Positions 55,517-64,000 are shown, counted from the stretch's first letter. The stretch is DNA of 64,000 nt from Acinetobacter venetianus RAG-1 = CIP 110063 (GCF_000368585.1 NZ_KB849557.1:415615-479614), one strand, 5' to 3'. Notes: generated by a model not told the origin, from the sequence alone. Numbers and translations: made by a program.

Positions 55517-55804
55517 TTAAATCAATTTCAAATCATCCTGTAGATGGCAAGCTTGAATGATTTTTAACATTTTCTCAGAAACATTTTTGAAATGTAGACC
55601 TTTACTCTCAGGTGTTTGGCGCAACCATTGCACCAAAACAGCCAAAGATAGCGTATTTCCTTGCTCAAGCTGACCTAGATCAACAACTAAAGGAAATGTC
55701 TTATGTTGTTGGATATGCTTTAAGCCTGCTTGGTAAATCTCTTCTGCATTTACAAAGTTAATCGTTTTAGAAACGACGAGTTGCTGATCAATATACTGAA
55801 TCAT
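55517..55804 (-). CDS. mlaB: MlaB, STAS-domain subunit of the Mla phospholipid transporter
   Basis: The 95-residue cytosolic STAS protein (FPLVVDLGQLEQGNTLSLAV, then LVQWLRQTPESKGLHFKNVS) stabilises the MlaF ATPase. It includes the conserved Thr/Ser region used by this family. It is the last gene of mlaFEDCB and stands 11 bases after mlaC. Confidence 0.88.
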   Translation of the reverse strand: MIQYIDQQLVVSKTINFVNAEEIYQAGLKHIQQHKTFPLVVDLGQLEQGNTLSLAVLVQWLRQTPESKGLHFKNVSEKMLKIIQACHLQDDLKLI

Positions 55805-55815
55805 CCATCGTTACC

Positions 55816-56448
55816 TTATTTTTTGCTAACAGCAGAGTCTGCATCTGGTTTAAACGTTGCAATCGCTTTGTTGATGTCACCACCATTACGTTGCACTGTC
55901 GCCGCAAACTGATTACGGAACTGTAAACCTAAATCAATACCTGACACATTGATATTGCGCACTTTCCACTGATCACCTTTATCCGCCAACTGGAAAGATA
56001 CAGGAATCTTTTCACCATTATGCAAGAAGTCTAAAGTAACCACTGGGTTCTTGCTATTTGATGATCTAAACGGACGCATGGTATAGCTTTCATTAGTATA
56101 TTTAGCGAAAGCACTACCATAGTTCTCGATAATCACTTCACGGAAGTTTTTCTCAAACTGAGCACGTTGAGCAGCATTTGTGTACTGATTATTTGCATAA
56201 GTACCCAATACGATACGAGTAAATGCTTGTGAATCAACATACGGATCAAGGTTTTGACGAATAATCGTTTTTACTAAAGCAGGATTATTCTGCAATTTAG
56301 CATGATCTGCTTTTAGACGCGTAATCAAGCCATCAGCCACACGTTTTACAAAATCAGGTGGGGTCTCTGTTGGTGCAGCAAATGCAGCACTTGCAAGCAT
56401 GGTTGATAATACACTTGCCGTTAGAGTCTGTTTCAATAATGTATTCAC
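55816..56448 (-). CDS. mlaC: MlaC, periplasmic phospholipid carrier
   Basis: The 210-residue protein has a signal peptide (LLKQTLTASVLSTMLASAAF, cleavage near AAPTE) and the MlaC/Ttg2D fold (YANNQYTNAAQRAQFEKNFR, VSFQLADKGDQWKVRNINVS). It shuttles phospholipid between the outer-membrane MlaA complex and MlaFEDB. It lies 19 bases downstream of mlaD. Confidence 0.93.
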   Translation of the reverse strand: MNTLLKQTLTASVLSTMLASAAFAAPTETPPDFVKRVADGLITRLKADHAKLQNNPALVKTIIRQNLDPYVDSQAFTRIVLGTYANNQYTNAAQRAQFEKNFREVIIENYGSAFAKYTNESYTMRPFRSSNSKNPVVTLDFLHNGEKIPVSFQLADKGDQWKVRNINVSGIDLGLQFRNQFAATVQRNGGDINKAIATFKPDADSAVSKK

Positions 56449-56467
56449 TTCAATCTCCTAACCTGAA

Positions 56468-57142
56468 TTACTCAACAAAAGATGGTTCTGCATCAGCGTT
56501 TGCAGCTGGTGATGTTGAACTCTCAGTTGTCGAGCTTGATGTGGCTTTACCAGCACCACCAGTAATAAATTTACTGATCAAATCTTCTAAATCCATTGTA
56601 CCTTGGGTATTTGAAACAACATCACCACGTTTCAAATAGTTCACACCACCACCGGGTACAACTTTCAAATATTTTTCGCCCAATAAGCCATTGGTTGCTA
56701 CCATTATATAAGCATCTTCATCCAGACTCGTGATGGAGGTCATGTTACTGATAAGTTGCTGTTCCATTTCTTTTTGTTTCGCAGCATCAGCTTGCTCATA
56801 ATCAGAACTGTAGCGTAATTCTTCAAGTGCATTGTTCTGCACTTCTTTAAGCTGTTTTGGATCAAAGCTCGTCAGCTTACCATCCAAATCAAATTTTACT
56901 GTTGCTAAACGCGTGACGGGATCAAGAGAAATAGATTCTACACGACCAATCGTTACGCCACTCATGGTGACTTTGGCACGAGGTTTTAAACCATTTACGT
57001 TATCAAACTGCGCTGTCATGCTATAGCTATCACGTAAATTTGTCCCAACCAAACCGCTAACTTTCATTGCAAGAAAAAATAAAGCGATACCGAAGATAAT
57101 GACAAAAATACCTACGGCCAGCTCACTAGTACGTGATTTCAT
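56468..57142 (-). CDS. mlaD: MlaD, MCE-domain subunit of the Mla transporter
   Basis: The 224-residue protein has an N-terminal helix (ELAVGIFVIIFGIALFFLAM) and an MCE domain (TAQFDNVNGLKPRAKVTMSG, MVATNGLLGEKYLKVVPGG) that forms a hexameric lipid channel. Compared with E. coli MlaD it carries an extra, charged, helical insertion at about residues 92-141 within the MCE domain, and a Ser/Thr/Ala-rich tail. It overlaps mlaE by one base (TAATG). Confidence 0.95.
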   Translation of the reverse strand: MKSRTSELAVGIFVIIFGIALFFLAMKVSGLVGTNLRDSYSMTAQFDNVNGLKPRAKVTMSGVTIGRVESISLDPVTRLATVKFDLDGKLTSFDPKQLKEVQNNALEELRYSSDYEQADAAKQKEMEQQLISNMTSITSLDEDAYIMVATNGLLGEKYLKVVPGGGVNYLKRGDVVSNTQGTMDLEDLISKFITGGAGKATSSSTTESSTSPAANADAEPSFVE

Positions 57143-57921
57143 TAAATCCCTCCGAACATGACCGCAGTCAACACGAAATCAAAACCTAATACACAAAGTG
57201 AAGAATATACGACCGTTCTCGTCATCGAAGTCGCGATACCTTCTGGTGTTGGATCACAAGCATAGCCCTGATATACCGCCACCCATGTACAAATCAGTGC
57301 AAACACAATGCTTTTAATAATTGTGCCATTCAAAATGTCATGCCCAAACTGAACTGTACTCTGCATACCGCCCCAGAAAGAACCTTCATCTGCACCTAAA
57401 AAGTCAACGCCAACTAACTTGCCACCGATAATACCAATAGTTGCAAAAATCACCGTCAACATTGGCAAACTGACAATACCAGCCCATAAACGTGGAGCAA
57501 CAATCTGTCGAAGTGGATCAACACCGATCATTTCCATGCTAGCAAGTTGTTCACTTTGCTTCATCGAACCAATTTCAGCAGTCAAAGCTGAACCTGCACG
57601 ACCCGCAAACAATAATGCAGCAACCACCGAAGCAAGCTCACGGAGCAAGGTTAATGAAATGGCTGTGCCTAACATCGCTTCACTACCAAAAGTGACGAGA
57701 ATGCTATACATCTGCAAGCCAAGCACTGCACCAATAAATAAACCAGAAACGGCAATGATCAGTAGCGACATCACCCCGACGCGATACATCTGGTAAACAA
57801 AGCGCTGAAAACCACCTTGTGATGGCATTGCAAATAAAACTTGTAGGAGCATCAGTGACGCAGCACCAATCCCCTTTATTCGCTCAATAACGAGTCTACC
57901 TAGCCAGGCAATCGTATTCAT
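57142..57921 (-). CDS. mlaE: MlaE, permease subunit of the Mla transporter
   Basis: The 259-residue inner-membrane protein has the MlaE family segments ISLTLLRELASVVAALLFAG, RAGSALTAEIGSMKQSEQLA and MEMIGVDPLRQIVAPRLWAG, with five to six helices. It forms the membrane core of the ABC transporter. Its start overlaps the end of mlaF by 4 bases. Confidence 0.95.
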   Translation of the reverse strand: MNTIAWLGRLVIERIKGIGAASLMLLQVLFAMPSQGGFQRFVYQMYRVGVMSLLIIAVSGLFIGAVLGLQMYSILVTFGSEAMLGTAISLTLLRELASVVAALLFAGRAGSALTAEIGSMKQSEQLASMEMIGVDPLRQIVAPRLWAGIVSLPMLTVIFATIGIIGGKLVGVDFLGADEGSFWGGMQSTVQFGHDILNGTIIKSIVFALICTWVAVYQGYACDPTPEGIATSMTRTVVYSSLCVLGFDFVLTAVMFGGI

Positions 57922-58736
57922 GGACGAACCTCGCTATCTAAATATGCTTGATGCGTAAATTGATATTCCACAGGCCCTTCTGCCGAACCTGTTAAAAACT
58001 GACGTACAAATGGTGAAGCATGATTTTTTAATTCTTCTGGAGAACCTTCACCCTGAATTTTGCCTTCTGCAACCACATAAATATAATCAGCAATTGATAA
58101 AGTCTCCGCAACGTCATGCGAGACAATAATTGTAGTGAGATCTAAAGCTTCACGTAGAGAACGAATTAAGCGCGTCAAAACACCCATTACGATTGGATCT
58201 TGACCTGCAAATGGCTCGTCATACATGATCAACTCAGGATCTAATGCAATCGCTCGCGCTAAGGCAACACGACGATTCATACCACCTGACAATTCAGTTG
58301 GCATTAGCTGTTCAGCACCACGCAAACCAACTGACTCAAGCTTTAAGGCAACTAGTTCAGCAATGAGATGCTCTGGTAATTTAGTATGTGCACGAATTGG
58401 GAAAGCGACATTTTCATACACAGACATATCTGTAAAAAGTGCACCACTTTGGAATAACATTCCCATACGGGCACGCGCAGCAAATAACTCATGACGAGAC
58501 ATAGCTGCAATGTTTTTACCATCAAGTAAAACTTCACCATGATCAGGTGTGAGTTGTCCGCCGATCAAACGAAGCAATGTCGTTTTACCTGTACCAGATG
58601 GACCCATAATTGCAGTAATTTGACCACGTCGAATTTTTAGACTGATATCGTCATAAATGACGCGTTCCCCACGATTAAAGCTCAAGTTTTTAACTTCAAT
58701 GAGGGCTTCTGAATCGAGAGGAGATTTGTTATTCAT
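57918..58736 (-). CDS. mlaF: MlaF, ATPase subunit of the Mla transporter
   Basis: The 272-residue ABC ATPase has Walker A GPSGTGKT (45-52), signature LSGGMNRR, Walker B LIMYDEP and H-loop IIVSHDVAE. It powers phospholipid traffic that keeps outer-membrane lipid asymmetry. The ATG at 58736 (MNNKSPLDS) is preferred because AGGA lies 12 bases upstream; the ATG at 58748 would sit almost on top of it. It is the first gene of the operon. Confidence 0.94.
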   Translation of the reverse strand: MNNKSPLDSEALIEVKNLSFNRGERVIYDDISLKIRRGQITAIMGPSGTGKTTLLRLIGGQLTPDHGEVLLDGKNIAAMSRHELFAARARMGMLFQSGALFTDMSVYENVAFPIRAHTKLPEHLIAELVALKLESVGLRGAEQLMPTELSGGMNRRVALARAIALDPELIMYDEPFAGQDPIVMGVLTRLIRSLREALDLTTIIVSHDVAETLSIADYIYVVAEGKIQGEGSPEELKNHASPFVRQFLTGSAEGPVEYQFTHQAYLDSEVRP

Positions 58737-58831
58737 AATGGCATTCATTCCTGCACTTTTTATGCACGCATACTATACACTGAAAGATTAAGCGCTTGTT
58801 TTTATTTTGATAAACGATGTATGAAGATTAT

Positions 58832-59044
58832 TTAATTTATGTAGTTATTCTTTGAACGAAATTCTGAAGCAGATTGATGTGAATTTGCATTGAATGAATC
58901 GGCGTGATTTTCATCAAAAATGGCATATGCAAAAAATAGACCATTACATAGCATAAGTACAACAAATAAGCATGGTAAACCTTCACTGCACATGAACGAC
59001 CACGCTTGATTCAAGAAACTTTTATTTTGCTTAACCCTATTCAT
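58832..59044 (-). CDS. Small single-pass membrane protein
   Basis: The 70-residue product has one strong hydrophobic helix (about residues 22-42, GLPCLFVVLMLCNGLFFAYA) with a basic N-terminus and a polar, Ser/Asn-rich C-terminus. The ribosome binding site is weak (TGAAAA), and no family is recognised. It sits alone between the mla operon and the helicase gene. Confidence 0.45.
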   Translation of the reverse strand: MNRVKQNKSFLNQAWSFMCSEGLPCLFVVLMLCNGLFFAYAIFDENHADSFNANSHQSASEFRSKNNYIN

Positions 59045-59100
59045 TTTTCATGTAAAGTTTGAACCAGTAGACATTTTGGCATTCTACATGACTCATTCAA

Positions 59101-59129
59101 AATAAAAAAGCCAGTTTTTCAACTGGCTT
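59101..59129 (-). terminator. Terminator of the DEAD-box helicase gene
   Basis: On the minus strand a 9-bp stem AAGCCAGTT/AACTGGCTT (59121-59129 with 59108-59116) is followed by a T run, about 25 bases after the stop. Confidence 0.88.
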
Positions 59130-59153
59130 CTTCATTTTATCGGTTTTTATCGA

Positions 59154-61061
59154 TTAAAAATCGTTTTTGCGACGACGGTCGCCACCAAAATGCTCTTCAC
59201 GTGAACCACGAGCTGGACGATCTTCGCCAAACTTACGCTTAGGACGATCTTCGCCAAAACTACGTTTAGGACGGTCATCACCACCGAAGCTACGCTTACG
59301 GTCACCGAAACCACCTTCACGTTGTGGACGATCACCAAAGTCACGCTTAGGGCGATCACCGAAACCACCCTCACGGCGTGGTTTATAATCTACGCGATTG
59401 CCACGGTTGTCGTCATTCGCATCAAAACGTGGTTTATCATTGAAACCACCTTCACGACGCGGACGGTCTGAATTAAATTCACGACGTGGACGATCTGAGT
59501 TGAACTCGCGGCGTGGACGATCTTCGAAACTACCTTCACGGCGTGGACGGTCAGAATTAAATTCGCGACGTGGACGATCTTCGAAACCACCTTCACGGCG
59601 TGGACGGTCAGAATTAAACTCGCGACGTGGACGATCTTCGAAACCACCTTCACGACGCGGACGGTCAGAATTGAATTCGCGACGCGGACGATCTTCACCA
59701 CCAAACGCAGGACGCTCACCACGAGGTTTGTCATCGAAGCTACGACGTGGACGATCATCACCGCCTTCACGACGCTTGAAGTTGCCTTCACCTTCGAAAC
59801 GACGACCACCGCCAAAACCACCACGACCACGACCGCCGCCATCACGACCACCGCGACCACGACCGCCGCCATCACGACCTGAACGTGCAGGAGGTGGAGA
59901 TGGCTCTAAACCTTCAATTTCAGATACATTTAAACGTGCATCTAAATAATCTTCTAAAGCACGGATTTTGCCACGCTCACGGTAAGTTGCTAATGTAATT
60001 GCTTGACCTGTACGACCAGCACGACCTGTACGACCAATACGGTGTACATAGTCTTCATTTTTCATCGGCAAACCGAAGTTGATTACGTGCGAAATTGTTG
60101 GTACGTCTAAACCACGTGCTGCAACGTCAGTTGCAACTAAGATTTTTGCACGACCTTCACGGATGCTACGTAAACGACGGTTACGAACGGTTTGTGGCAT
60201 AGCGCCATGTAGTGCAACTACAGAATGACCAGCTTCAGCTAACTCTTCCGCAAGCATGTCTGTATCTTCTTGAGTGCTTGCAAATACAACTGCTTGGTCT
60301 AAGTTTTCGTCAGATAACCAGTGAGTTAAAAGCTTTTTCTTGTGCTCAAAGCCATCAGTCCAATGAAGAGTTTGGGTGATGTCAGTATTTGTTGTGTGAC
60401 CAGTTTCAATCGCAATACGCTCTGGATCATTCATCATACGTTCAGCAAGACGAATAATACGATCAGCAAATGTTGCAGAGAACATCAATGTTTGGTTACG
60501 GTTTGCAGCCAAATCACTAATTGCTTCTAAGTCTTCAGAGAAGCCTAGGTCTAACATACGGTCAGCTTCGTCAACAATTAAAGATTCAACTTTATCAAGT
60601 TTCAATTGACGACGGTTCACCAAGTCAAGTAAACGACCAGGAGTCGCTACAACGACTTGCGCACCTTTAAGCTGTTGGATTTGTTTACCAAAAGGCATAC
60701 CACCCATGATTGCAGCAATACGAACACCTTTCATGTGACGTACAAATGCAATAGCGTCTTGGCTTACTTGTTGAGCCAATTCGCGAGTAGGACATAAAAC
60801 TAAAATGCTTGGTTGAGTCACTGCTTTCATGCGCTCTTTAAATGGCACAAAAGTTTCCTGACCTGCTAAAGCATTTAATGTTGGGAGTAAAAATGCTGCT
60901 GTTTTACCAGAACCAGTCTGGCTTGAAACTAATAAATCTTTACCTTCTAATGCAGCTGGAATCGCTTGTTCTTGCACAGGCGTTGGGCTTGTAAAACCTA
61001 AACCCTCAAGTGCTTGTTGTAAGGTTTCGTGCAAAGAAAATTCGGCAAAAGTTTTGCTCAT
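59154..61061 (-). CDS. DEAD-box ATP-dependent RNA helicase with Arg/Gly-rich repeat tail
   Basis: The 635-residue protein has a complete helicase core (residues about 1-375): Q motif with FTSPTPVQEQAIP, SQTGSGKT, VDEADRMLDLGF, SAT and HRIGRTGRAG. It resembles RhlE/DeaD-type RNA helicases acting in ribosome assembly and RNA decay. The last ~250 residues are a disordered Arg/Gly-rich tail: GGRGRGGRDGGG followed by units such as RPRREFNSDRPRREGGFED. The ATG at 61061 (MSKTFAEFSL) is preferred over GTG 61073. A long leader and a TATAAT promoter lie upstream. Confidence 0.93.
   Translation of the reverse strand: MSKTFAEFSLHETLQQALEGLGFTSPTPVQEQAIPAALEGKDLLVSSQTGSGKTAAFLLPTLNALAGQETFVPFKERMKAVTQPSILVLCPTRELAQQVSQDAIAFVRHMKGVRIAAIMGGMPFGKQIQQLKGAQVVVATPGRLLDLVNRRQLKLDKVESLIVDEADRMLDLGFSEDLEAISDLAANRNQTLMFSATFADRIIRLAERMMNDPERIAIETGHTTNTDITQTLHWTDGFEHKKKLLTHWLSDENLDQAVVFASTQEDTDMLAEELAEAGHSVVALHGAMPQTVRNRRLRSIREGRAKILVATDVAARGLDVPTISHVINFGLPMKNEDYVHRIGRTGRAGRTGQAITLATYRERGKIRALEDYLDARLNVSEIEGLEPSPPPARSGRDGGGRGRGGRDGGGRGRGGFGGGRRFEGEGNFKRREGGDDRPRRSFDDKPRGERPAFGGEDRPRREFNSDRPRREGGFEDRPRREFNSDRPRREGGFEDRPRREFNSDRPRREGSFEDRPRREFNSDRPRREFNSDRPRREGGFNDKPRFDANDDNRGNRVDYKPRREGGFGDRPKRDFGDRPQREGGFGDRKRSFGGDDRPKRSFGEDRPKRKFGEDRPARGSREEHFGGDRRRKNDF
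59455..59700 (-). repeat. Coding tandem repeats of the helicase tail
   Basis: Units of about 57 bp encoding RPRREFNSDRPRREGGFED are repeated roughly four times with small changes (GSF for GGF, one shortened unit without the GGFED half). Near-identical DNA suggests recent slippage-type expansion, so copy number may vary between strains. Confidence 0.85.
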
Positions 61062-61335
61062 AGAGAGTTTCACCCTTGTGGGTGCTCCATTTTAATAAAT
61101 ACAAAAATAGACATCGGCAACAAGCGGCAAAGCGACTCAAGCTGAAAATAGATGAAATTCAGCGGCGATCCGAATAACGACGATGTGGACTAAACGCACG
61201 CTTGATTACTGCCTCAACCTGAAGAATCGCTAAGCGATTTGGGCGCAAGATGTGGTCCTCTCTATGGACAGCGTGCGCTAATATGAATAGAACTGAATGT
61301 TCAGGTAATGAACTGGAATTTAAGTGCGTGGGCGG
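61062..61335 (-). other. Long 5' leader of the helicase gene
   Basis: About 268 bases separate the predicted transcription start (near 61329) from the helicase start codon. Small hairpins such as AATCGCT/AGCGATT (61225-61231 with 61233-61239) are visible, but there is no convincing reading frame. Long leaders occur on cold-shock and autoregulated helicase mRNAs. Confidence 0.5.
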
Positions 61336-61341
61336 ATTATA
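61336..61341 (-). promoter_or_regulatory. Predicted -10 box of the helicase promoter
   Basis: A consensus TATAAT on the minus strand, followed by a GC-rich CCGCCCACG discriminator. The -35 region is poor (GTGACT at about 16 bases). Confidence 0.5.
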
Positions 61342-61473
61342 GCAGAATAATTTTAAAAGTCACCTTTTTTAATGGGTTTTCGTAATTTCATAACAATTCT
61401 TTTTTAAATATACTTTTCACAACCCTACTTTTTTTCAAAATTTATATTTATATAACAACAACTAAAAAGCATT

Positions 61474-62013
61474 CTAAGAGTCATCACCTTCAATTATTCT
61501 CATTATTCTTGAAACAACAATATTTGGAATGACATCTGTTAAAACCCTTTGACAATTCAATCCAACATACTGTTGAAATCGCATCCTAATTTTCAATTCC
61601 TCCTTTTCCTCAGAAGCATCTAGATATACCCTTTTCATTTGTCTTATTAGGATCTCCCTCACACAACCCTCCAACTCTAGTGAAGGTAGTAATAAGAAGG
61701 TAAATTTATAATTTTCTATCATATTTTTTATTTTTACATATTCTTTATGAATATCATTCGGATAGGTCATAAATCCTGAAGAACATACAATTATGCCTTG
61801 AGTTTCACATTTTGCTTGTAGTTGCAAAAATAATTGAATATTCCGAAACGCATATTGCTGATAACCATATTCTGCAATGTACTGCCCAATATGCCCCTCG
61901 ACTAACATAAATTGTTCATCTAAATCGTAATACTTACATCCTAATTGTGATACTAACAGTTTTGCCGTGGTCGTTTTTCCAGCCCCGCCAGGACCAATAA
62001 AATAAATCAACAA
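61474..62013 (-). CDS. P-loop kinase, shikimate kinase-like
   Basis: The 179-residue protein has Walker A GPGGAGKTT (residues 7-15) and YYDLDEQFM, in the position of the DxD motif of shikimate kinases, followed by GIIVCSSGFM. Overall it resembles the shikimate/gluconate kinase clade but is divergent, and the housekeeping aroK is expected elsewhere next to aroB. Its base composition is clearly more AT-rich than its neighbours, which suggests acquisition. It lies alone, opposite no other gene, downstream of suhB and its terminator. The substrate is unknown. Confidence 0.7.
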   Translation of the reverse strand: MLIYFIGPGGAGKTTTAKLLVSQLGCKYYDLDEQFMLVEGHIGQYIAEYGYQQYAFRNIQLFLQLQAKCETQGIIVCSSGFMTYPNDIHKEYVKIKNMIENYKFTFLLLPSLELEGCVREILIRQMKRVYLDASEEKEELKIRMRFQQYVGLNCQRVLTDVIPNIVVSRIMRIIEGDDS

Positions 62014-62040
62014 TTTATTTCACCTTATTTTTTTCATGTT

Positions 62041-62078
62041 CTAAAAAAAGCCCTCAAACAATGAGGGCTTTTTTTATT
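62041..62078 (-). terminator. Terminator after suhB
   Basis: On the minus strand a stem AAAAAAGCCCTCA/TGAGGGCTTTTTT pairs with a short AACAA loop and ends in a T run, just after the suhB stop. Confidence 0.92.
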
Positions 62079-62090
62079 TAAATCTACAAA

Positions 62091-62921
62091 TTATTTTGCA
62101 GCTTCGCCCCAAGCAGGAACAACTGCTTGCATCAATGGTTTTAATATTTTCAATGAACAAGCAAGTACTTGACCATTATCAAATGATTCATTGCCACCAC
62201 GAGCATCAACAACTACACCGCCCGCTTCTTTCACGATCAACTCACCCGCAGCGATATCCCACGGTTTTAAACCAAGCTCAAAGAAACCATCAAAACGACC
62301 TGCAGCCACATAAGCTAAATCTAATGCAGCTGAACCACCACGACGAATTTGAGAACCTGCTTTAGTTACCGCCAATAATGAAGCAAAGTGCTGTTCTGCA
62401 TAAGAAACGATTTCGCCATTACGTTTTGCACGGTAAGGATGACCAACAGAAAGGAAAGTATTTTCTAGATTATCTTTTACATTGACACGAATACGGCGTT
62501 GATTCATGACCGCGCCACGACCACGGCTTGCAGAGAACAATTCATCACGAACTGGATCATAGATCACACCGTGTTGCGTTACACCTTTGTGTTGTACAGC
62601 GATAGAAATACAGAAATGCGGGAATCCGTTGATAAAGTTTTGAGTACCATCCAAAGGATCGATCACCCAACACCAATCTGCGTCGTGACCTTTACCTTCT
62701 TGCATGCCAAACTCTTCACCAAGGAAGCTATGGTTTTTATAACTTTTACGAAGCGTATCAATTGTAAGTTGTTCGATGTAACGGTCTACACGCGTTACTG
62801 GACCATCGATGCCTTTTTCTTCAACTTGTAAATCGAGCTTATGACGATTCTGATGTGCCTTTAAAAGCTCTTGACCAACTGTTTGAGCCGCACGCGCAGC
62901 CATAACCACCATAGGTTCCAT
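62091..62921 (-). CDS. suhB: Inositol-1-monophosphatase / Nus factor SuhB
   Basis: The 276-residue protein has the IMPase motifs: metal-binding Glu in FLGEEFGM, WVIDPLDGTQNF and WDIAAGELIVKEAGG. Besides phosphatase activity, SuhB in enterics joins the rRNA antitermination complex. It stands alone with its own terminator, downstream of dxs. Confidence 0.95.
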   Translation of the reverse strand: MEPMVVMAARAAQTVGQELLKAHQNRHKLDLQVEEKGIDGPVTRVDRYIEQLTIDTLRKSYKNHSFLGEEFGMQEGKGHDADWCWVIDPLDGTQNFINGFPHFCISIAVQHKGVTQHGVIYDPVRDELFSASRGRGAVMNQRRIRVNVKDNLENTFLSVGHPYRAKRNGEIVSYAEQHFASLLAVTKAGSQIRRGGSAALDLAYVAAGRFDGFFELGLKPWDIAAGELIVKEAGGVVVDARGGNESFDNGQVLACSLKILKPLMQAVVPAWGEAAK

Positions 62922-63055
62922 TGAACACCCACTACAAATTTGAAGATTTTGACAAAGAATAATGCATAAAAGCCCTTATATTCTATCAAATATAAGTGCT
63001 TTTAGGGGAAAAATGTTGCGAAAAATTATTGCTCACATTTACATGAACTTAAGAG

Positions 63056-64000
63056 CTAAAACCAAGCTTTCTCGATTGAAGCAAGTATCCCTGAACTGTA
63101 CAAACCACAGTCTTGCAACATTTGCTGATGCGTTGCTTGATGAAGGAAAGTATCAGGCAAACCTAAGTTCAAAATAGCTTTTACAATTTGTGCTTGCGCC
63201 AAGAATTCGTTAACAGCACTTCCGGCACCAGCCATCACAGCATGTTCTTCTACTGTAACGAAAAGTTGTGTGCTATCCGCAAGGTCACGGATGATTTGCT
63301 CATCCAATGGCTTCACAAAACGCATATTCACCACACGCACACCTACAGCATGTTTATTTGCAAACTGCTGTGCGGCTTCAACTGATGGGGCTACTCGGCT
63401 ACCAAAAGCTAGAATAGAAATCTGTTGATCTACTTCTTTATTAAATTCAGCAACAATCTCGGCTTTACCAATTTCCAAAGCAGTCATCTGCTGCTGGATT
63501 TCAACACCTGTGCCTGCACCTCGCGGATATCGTACAGCAGTTGGCCCTTCGTGAAGGTAAGCAGTATGTAACATTTGGCGACATTCGTTTTCATCTTTCG
63601 GCGCCATGATCACCATGTTTGGTACAGTGCGCATATAAGCATAGTCATATGCACCTGCATGCGTCGGACCATCCTCACCAACTAAACCAGCACGATCAAT
63701 CCCGAAAGTCACATCTAAATTCTGTAATGCAACATCATGAATTAACTGATCATAACCACGTTGCAAGAAGGTTGAATAAATTGCAACCACAGGTTTTAAA
63801 CCTTCACATGCCATACCTGCTGCTAAGGTCACTGCATGTTGTTCAGCAATGGCCACATCAAAGAAACGCTCTGGATATTGCTGTGCAAACTTCACCATGC
63901 CAGAGCCTTCACACATCGCAGGTGTAATCGCGAGTAATCGCTGATCTTGAGCAGCTTCATCACACAACCATTGCCCAAACACATCTGAATACTTTGGTGG
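63056..64000 (-). CDS. dxs: 1-deoxy-D-xylulose-5-phosphate synthase, C-terminal part (5' end outside window)
   Basis: The frame is open to the right edge; 314 residues of the C-terminal half are present. It contains the transketolase Pyr domain with [20 protein letters not shown] and [20 protein letters not shown], where Glu of EQHA activates thiamine diphosphate, then [16 protein letters not shown] and the C-terminal domain ([20 protein letters not shown]). Dxs makes DXP from pyruvate and glyceraldehyde 3-phosphate for isoprenoid, thiamine and pyridoxal synthesis. The stop is at 63056. Confidence 0.96.
   Translation of the reverse strand, partial: PPKYSDVFGQWLCDEAAQDQRLLAITPAMCEGSGMVKFAQQYPERFFDVAIAEQHAVTLAAGMACEGLKPVVAIYSTFLQRGYDQLIHDVALQNLDVTFGIDRAGLVGEDGPTHAGAYDYAYMRTVPNMVIMAPKDENECRQMLHTAYLHEGPTAVRYPRGAGTGVEIQQQMTALEIGKAEIVAEFNKEVDQQISILAFGSRVAPSVEAAQQFANKHAVGVRVVNMRFVKPLDEQIIRDLADSTQLFVTVEEHAVMAGAGSAVNEFLAQAQIVKAILNLGLPDTFLHQATHQQMLQDCGLYSSGILASIEKAWF

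Noticed and set aside
59455..59700. CRISPR-like repeats
   Set aside because: The repeats are in-frame coding units without unique spacers.
59167..59949. Long Arg/Ser/Pro-rich plus-strand frames over the helicase tail
   Set aside because: They mirror the repetitive helicase tail on the other strand and lack start signals; the helicase frame has domains and a promoter.
61474..62013. Housekeeping shikimate kinase aroK
   Set aside because: The sequence beyond the P-loop is divergent, composition is atypical, and aroB is not adjacent.
62962..63177. 71-codon plus-strand frame at the end of dxs
   Set aside because: More than half lies antisense to dxs, and no good ribosome binding site is seen.

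Overview
The window is a chromosomal segment of a low-GC gammaproteobacterium, almost certainly an Acinetobacter. The evidence is an AlmA-type long-chain alkane monooxygenase, an AdeT-like solute-binding protein, a long MlaD with an extra insertion, rhombosortase beside a TRAP permease, and A/T-rich codon use throughout. Species cannot be fixed from the sequence alone. I see no insertion sequence, prophage, CRISPR array or replication origin; this is mostly core genome with small accessory pockets.

Layout. 1-0.7 kb: C-terminal end of a large repetitive surface protein with no Lys or Arg. 0.8-1 kb: tRNA-Arg(ACG) and tRNA-Ser(GCT). 1.2-7.2 kb: RNase R, a probably frameshifted membrane protein gene, oligopeptidase A with a YheV-type zinc ribbon, and a coiled-coil membrane protein. 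7.2-10.9 kb: two EamA exporters, one divergent from an AraC-type regulator across a perfect inverted repeat, and a DUF2314-ankyrin protein. 10.9-15.1 kb: TRAP QM-type permease, rhombosortase and a lipoprotein, all on the minus strand. 15.2-15.7 kb: two tandem tiny membrane protein genes, one of only 30 codons. 15.8-20.9 kb: YgfX/SdhE, an LCAD-like acyl-CoA dehydrogenase, a DUF2059 protein, AlmA and an orphan gene.

21-34.7 kb: the complete fused S10-spc-alpha ribosomal protein cluster on the minus strand (rpsJ to rplQ, including secY, rpmD, rpmJ and rpoA). It has a clear promoter with a structured leader before rpsJ, a long hairpin at the rpsQ/rplN junction and a hairpin leader before rpsM.

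34.8-45.3 kb: class I glutamine amidotransferase, cystathionine beta-lyase, HerA-like ATPase, then hmp with two tandem NsrR-type operators followed by nsrR itself (a self-contained nitric oxide response unit), EngB, a diiron-type hydrolase, a DAACS symporter, a helix-hairpin-helix lipoprotein and TesB. 45.5-55.5 kb: PlsB, AdeT-like protein, an SDR-like protein, RecG, ComF, Nudix, LOG, CorA and a secreted protein. 55.5-58.7 kb: the mlaFEDCB phospholipid transport operon. 58.8-64 kb: a small membrane protein, a DEAD-box RNA helicase with an Arg-rich repeat tail and long 5' leader, a P-loop kinase, SuhB and the 3' part of dxs.

Most genes are separated by good Rho-independent terminators, so the transcription units can be read directly. 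The least explained items are the tandem tiny membrane proteins at 15.3-15.6 kb, the Lys/Arg-free repeat protein, the TRAP/rhombosortase/lipoprotein cluster without a local P subunit, and the structured leaders in the ribosomal cluster.
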